A stretch of 30,926 nt of DNA from the NCBI GenBank assembly GCA_910585415.1, contig CAJUDT010000019.1:1-30926 (forward strand), written 5' to 3'. Under the pieces are notes generated by a model, which saw only the letters and a program-made list of their open reading frames with translations, did not search any database and was not told where the DNA came from. The DNA is from an uncultured Flavonifractor sp. GTDB taxonomy: Bacteria > Bacillota > Clostridia > Oscillospirales > Oscillospiraceae. Positions 29,306 through 30,926 of the stretch are shown piece by piece; the first letter of the stretch is position 1; every line of letters starts with the position of its first letter. Both the position numbers and the translations under genes were made by a program.

Positions 29306-30460
29306 TCATGCGGAAATTCCCGGTGACTTTTCGCAGAAAAAGGTTTTCGGGGGCACGTCCTCCCCCAGGCGGCCGAAATACCAGCCGGTGACGCCGTTTC
29401 GTTTGACCAGCGCCCGGTCGGGGAGGCGGCGGACGATGGACAGGGGGTCGCCCGGCTCCACCGGCGGACGGTAGTCGGTGGAGTCCTCGCAGAACAGCAG
29501 GTCCTCTTTGGTGTAGAGGTACTCGGTCAGGATGTCCAGCTCCCGGCCGGTCTCCAGGTGGCGGCAGCGGGAGAGTAAGGGGCCTTCCTCCAGCAGCTCC
29601 ACCTGACTGCGGCCCCAGCGGATATTGACGGAATCGGCGTTCTCCGCCTGGGCGTCCAGGGCCCGCGCGGCGGGGAGGCCGTCGTAGCTGTACCAGGAGA
29701 AGGGTCCAGCCGGGGCCGCGGGGAGCACCAGGGCGTTGAGCTGGCCGTCGGCCTTGAGGACGCAGCCGCCGTCGATGCTGGCGATGTGCCGGTTATGCTC
29801 CAGCAGGGGGGCGGCGGAGGGGATTTGCGGGTCGTAGAGGGTGACGGGCCAATGCCCCACGACGCACCAGCGGCGGAAGGCGTACCCCTGGGGGAGGAAA
29901 TTGTCGTTTTTCAGGCAGCGGTGGGCGGCGAGGTCCTCCAAGTGGTCCTCGCGGGGGACGCCCCCGTGGACGAAAAGATAATCCGGGGTGATGAGGATGT
30001 CGGGCATTTGTGTAAGAAATTCGTACTCCGGGGCCAGCCGTGCCCGGACTCTCCGGCGGAGCTCCGGAAGGTCCTCCGGGGTCTGGAGGGGGAAGCCTGC
30101 CGCCTGGCCCAGCTGGACCAGAAGGCTGTGCTCCTTCCAGGTGGCAAGGTAATGGTGGAAGAACTGGGGGGCGGGCTCCCATTCTTTGCGGAGCAGCTCT
30201 GTGACTAAGTTATCACAGTTTCCTCGGAGGGCGTAGACGGTATGGGTTTGGGAAAGCTCCATGACATAGCGGAGGACCGCCAGACTGGCGGGGCCCTTCT
30301 CGACTAAGTCGCCCACCAAAACTAAAATGTCCTCGTGGGTGTATCCGGCGGCGGTTAGTAGGGCTTTGAGGAAGGTGAGGTTTCCGTGGATGTCGCTGAT
30401 GGCTAATACCCGCCGGCCCGGCGGGAGTTCGGCTTTCTTGACAGAGGCTGTTCTGTCCAT
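29306..30460 (-). CDS. Metallophosphoesterase (PPP-like)
   Basis: This 384-aa cytosolic protein has the calcineurin-like metal site: D23-I-H25-G-N (ISDIHGN), G50-D51 in LVGDLVEKGP, G80-N81 in RGNCDN, and later HGGVP and GHWPV. The pattern resembles bacterial PPP-type phosphatases and diadenosine tetraphosphate hydrolases rather than cyclic-nucleotide phosphodiesterases. The substrate is unknown. The C-terminal ~70 residues (GDPLSIVRRLPDRALVKRNGVTGWYFGRLGEDVPP) look like a small SH3-like domain. The ATG at 30460 is used because AGGTG lies 6 nt before it; the upstream in-frame GTG is part of that site. It has its own promoter. Confidence 0.88.
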   Translation of the reverse strand: MDRTASVKKAELPPGRRVLAISDIHGNLTFLKALLTAAGYTHEDILVLVGDLVEKGPASLAVLRYVMELSQTHTVYALRGNCDNLVTELLRKEWEPAPQFFHHYLATWKEHSLLVQLGQAAGFPLQTPEDLPELRRRVRARLAPEYEFLTQMPDILITPDYLFVHGGVPREDHLEDLAAHRCLKNDNFLPQGYAFRRWCVVGHWPVTLYDPQIPSAAPLLEHNRHIASIDGGCVLKADGQLNALVLPAAPAGPFSWYSYDGLPAARALDAQAENADSVNIRWGRSQVELLEEGPLLSRCRHLETGRELDILTEYLYTKEDLLFCEDSTDYRPPVEPGDPLSIVRRLPDRALVKRNGVTGWYFGRLGEDVPPKTFFCEKSPGISA

Positions 30461-30487
30461 TGGGTTCACCTCGCTTGCTTGGAGGTT

Positions 30488-30516
30488 ATTTTACCACAGG
30501 GAGGGGGGATTGTCAC
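30488..30516 (-). promoter_or_regulatory. Promoter of the metallophosphoesterase gene
   Basis: GTGACA (30511-30516) and TAAAAT (30488-30493) on the minus strand are 17 bp apart, 27 bp before the start codon. Confidence 0.65.
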
Positions 30517-30584
30517 TGGCGGGTTTTGCTTTTCTGTTTCTCTTTTGCCTCTTCCTCGGTTCTCTCTGCGTTTCGTTTTCTGGT

Positions 30585-30722
30585 CCCGCCTCCGGCGGGT
30601 TACTTTCTGTGCGGACAGAAAGTAACCAAAGAGCCGGTCAGAGAGGGGGGATTTCGATTTCCCCCCTCTCTGACAACTCTCCCCCTTGAAACGACCAAAA
30701 GAGGGGGCCTGCGGGCCCCCTC
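30585..30722. repeat. Cluster of four perfect hairpins
   Basis: Four perfect inverted repeats follow each other: CCCGCC / GGCGGG (30585-30599), GGTTACTTTCTGT / ACAGAAAGTAACC (30598-30627), GTCAGAGAGGGGGGA / TCCCCCCTCTCTGAC (30637-30674) and GAGGGGGCC / GGCCCCCTC (30701-30722). The ACTTTCTGT-ACAGAAAGT type of hairpin is typical of dispersed REP-like intergenic elements. Long open frames cross this stretch on both strands but only because the repeats lack stops. Copy number in the genome would confirm the repeat status. Confidence 0.65.
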
Positions 30723-30926
30723 CTTTGGATTCCTCCCCAGGCTGCTCAACTATACTGCTCCGGTGCTCCGTCCTTACTTCGTCACGGACGAAGCACTCGA
30801 CAGCCCTCACCTTGTTCGTCCTGGCCCTGAACTCCCCAGCACCGCCGCACCGACTCAACACAAATCCATCCAGTAGAAGATGGTAGTCCGAAAGGCGGCA
30901 TGTGGACCAGCCCCGCCAACGAAACT
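30723..30926. other. Right-end stretch without a supported gene
   Basis: I see no supported gene. A loose stem (GTGCT ... AGCAC with GTCC / GGAC inside) occurs near 30757-30797. Open frames here extend from the adjacent hairpin cluster and have no ribosome site, so I treat them as part of the repeat element or as intergenic DNA. Confidence 0.5.

Noticed and set aside
30460..30876. Open frames on both strands at the right edge (up to 138 codons)
   Set aside because: They cross the hairpin cluster, lack ribosome sites and have translated repeat sequence rather than a protein family.
1..30926. CRISPR array, tRNA or rRNA genes, insertion sequences, prophage attachment sites
   Set aside because: I saw no regularly spaced direct repeats, cloverleaf-type sequences, rRNA segments, transposase or integrase genes, or duplicated ends in the window.

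Overview
The window looks like chromosome from a GC-rich, endospore-forming Clostridia, most likely Oscillospiraceae (Flavonifractor / Pseudoflavonifractor / Oscillibacter-like). The evidence is an alpha/beta SASP, SpoIIP, BofA beside a YaaL-like DUF2508 protein, strong AGGAGG ribosome sites, sigma-A promoters with 17-bp spacers, and a DUF4860-type pilus operon. Gene content is core and accessory-core. I see no prophage, insertion sequence, CRISPR array, tRNA or rRNA. The genus is inferred; no search was run.

Layout. 1-200 is the 3' end of a protein with RAEG tandem repeats (possibly an Rpn-type nuclease tail). 470-4443 (minus) holds a response regulator-diguanylate cyclase, a TetR regulator, a carboxymuconolactone decarboxylase-cupin fusion behind a MerR-type promoter, and an unknown TPR-like protein. 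4604-10490 mixes sporulation genes (SASP, spoIIP, bofA) with miaB, a DegV fatty-acid-binding protein, an unknown 282-aa protein and DUF2508. 10817-17247 has a BTAD regulator with a degenerate GGDEF-like tail, diverging from a transglutaminase-like lipoprotein. A tight type IV pilus-type operon follows: a GspF/PilC protein, four small single-TM proteins and PilT. 17445-24139 (minus) is an oligopeptide ABC transporter: a 66-aa membrane peptide, then oppB, oppC, oppD, oppF in one unit, and oppA on its own promoter. 24532-26336 is a GNAT / DUF2156 pair. 26533-29164 is rpsO-pnp. 29306-30460 is a metallophosphoesterase. The right end is a cluster of perfect hairpins with no convincing gene.

How parts may work together. 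Two proteins carry GGDEF folds: a complete enzyme with active GGEEF and I-site, and a BTAD regulator with TSSQF in the active-site position but an RxxD I-site at the correct spacing. The second sits just upstream of pilus genes, so a link between cyclic dinucleotides and surface structures is a reasonable but untested hypothesis.

The most notable non-gene structures are a 99-nt near-continuous hairpin directly upstream of pnp (the position of the RNase III-cleaved autoregulatory leader known in E. coli), tandem hairpins in the oppA leader, and the hairpin cluster at the right edge. The most unusual small gene is the 66-aa peptide before oppB, whose C-terminus repeats the KYGLD ... LQGDLGxS(I/V)K signature found near the OppB N-terminus.
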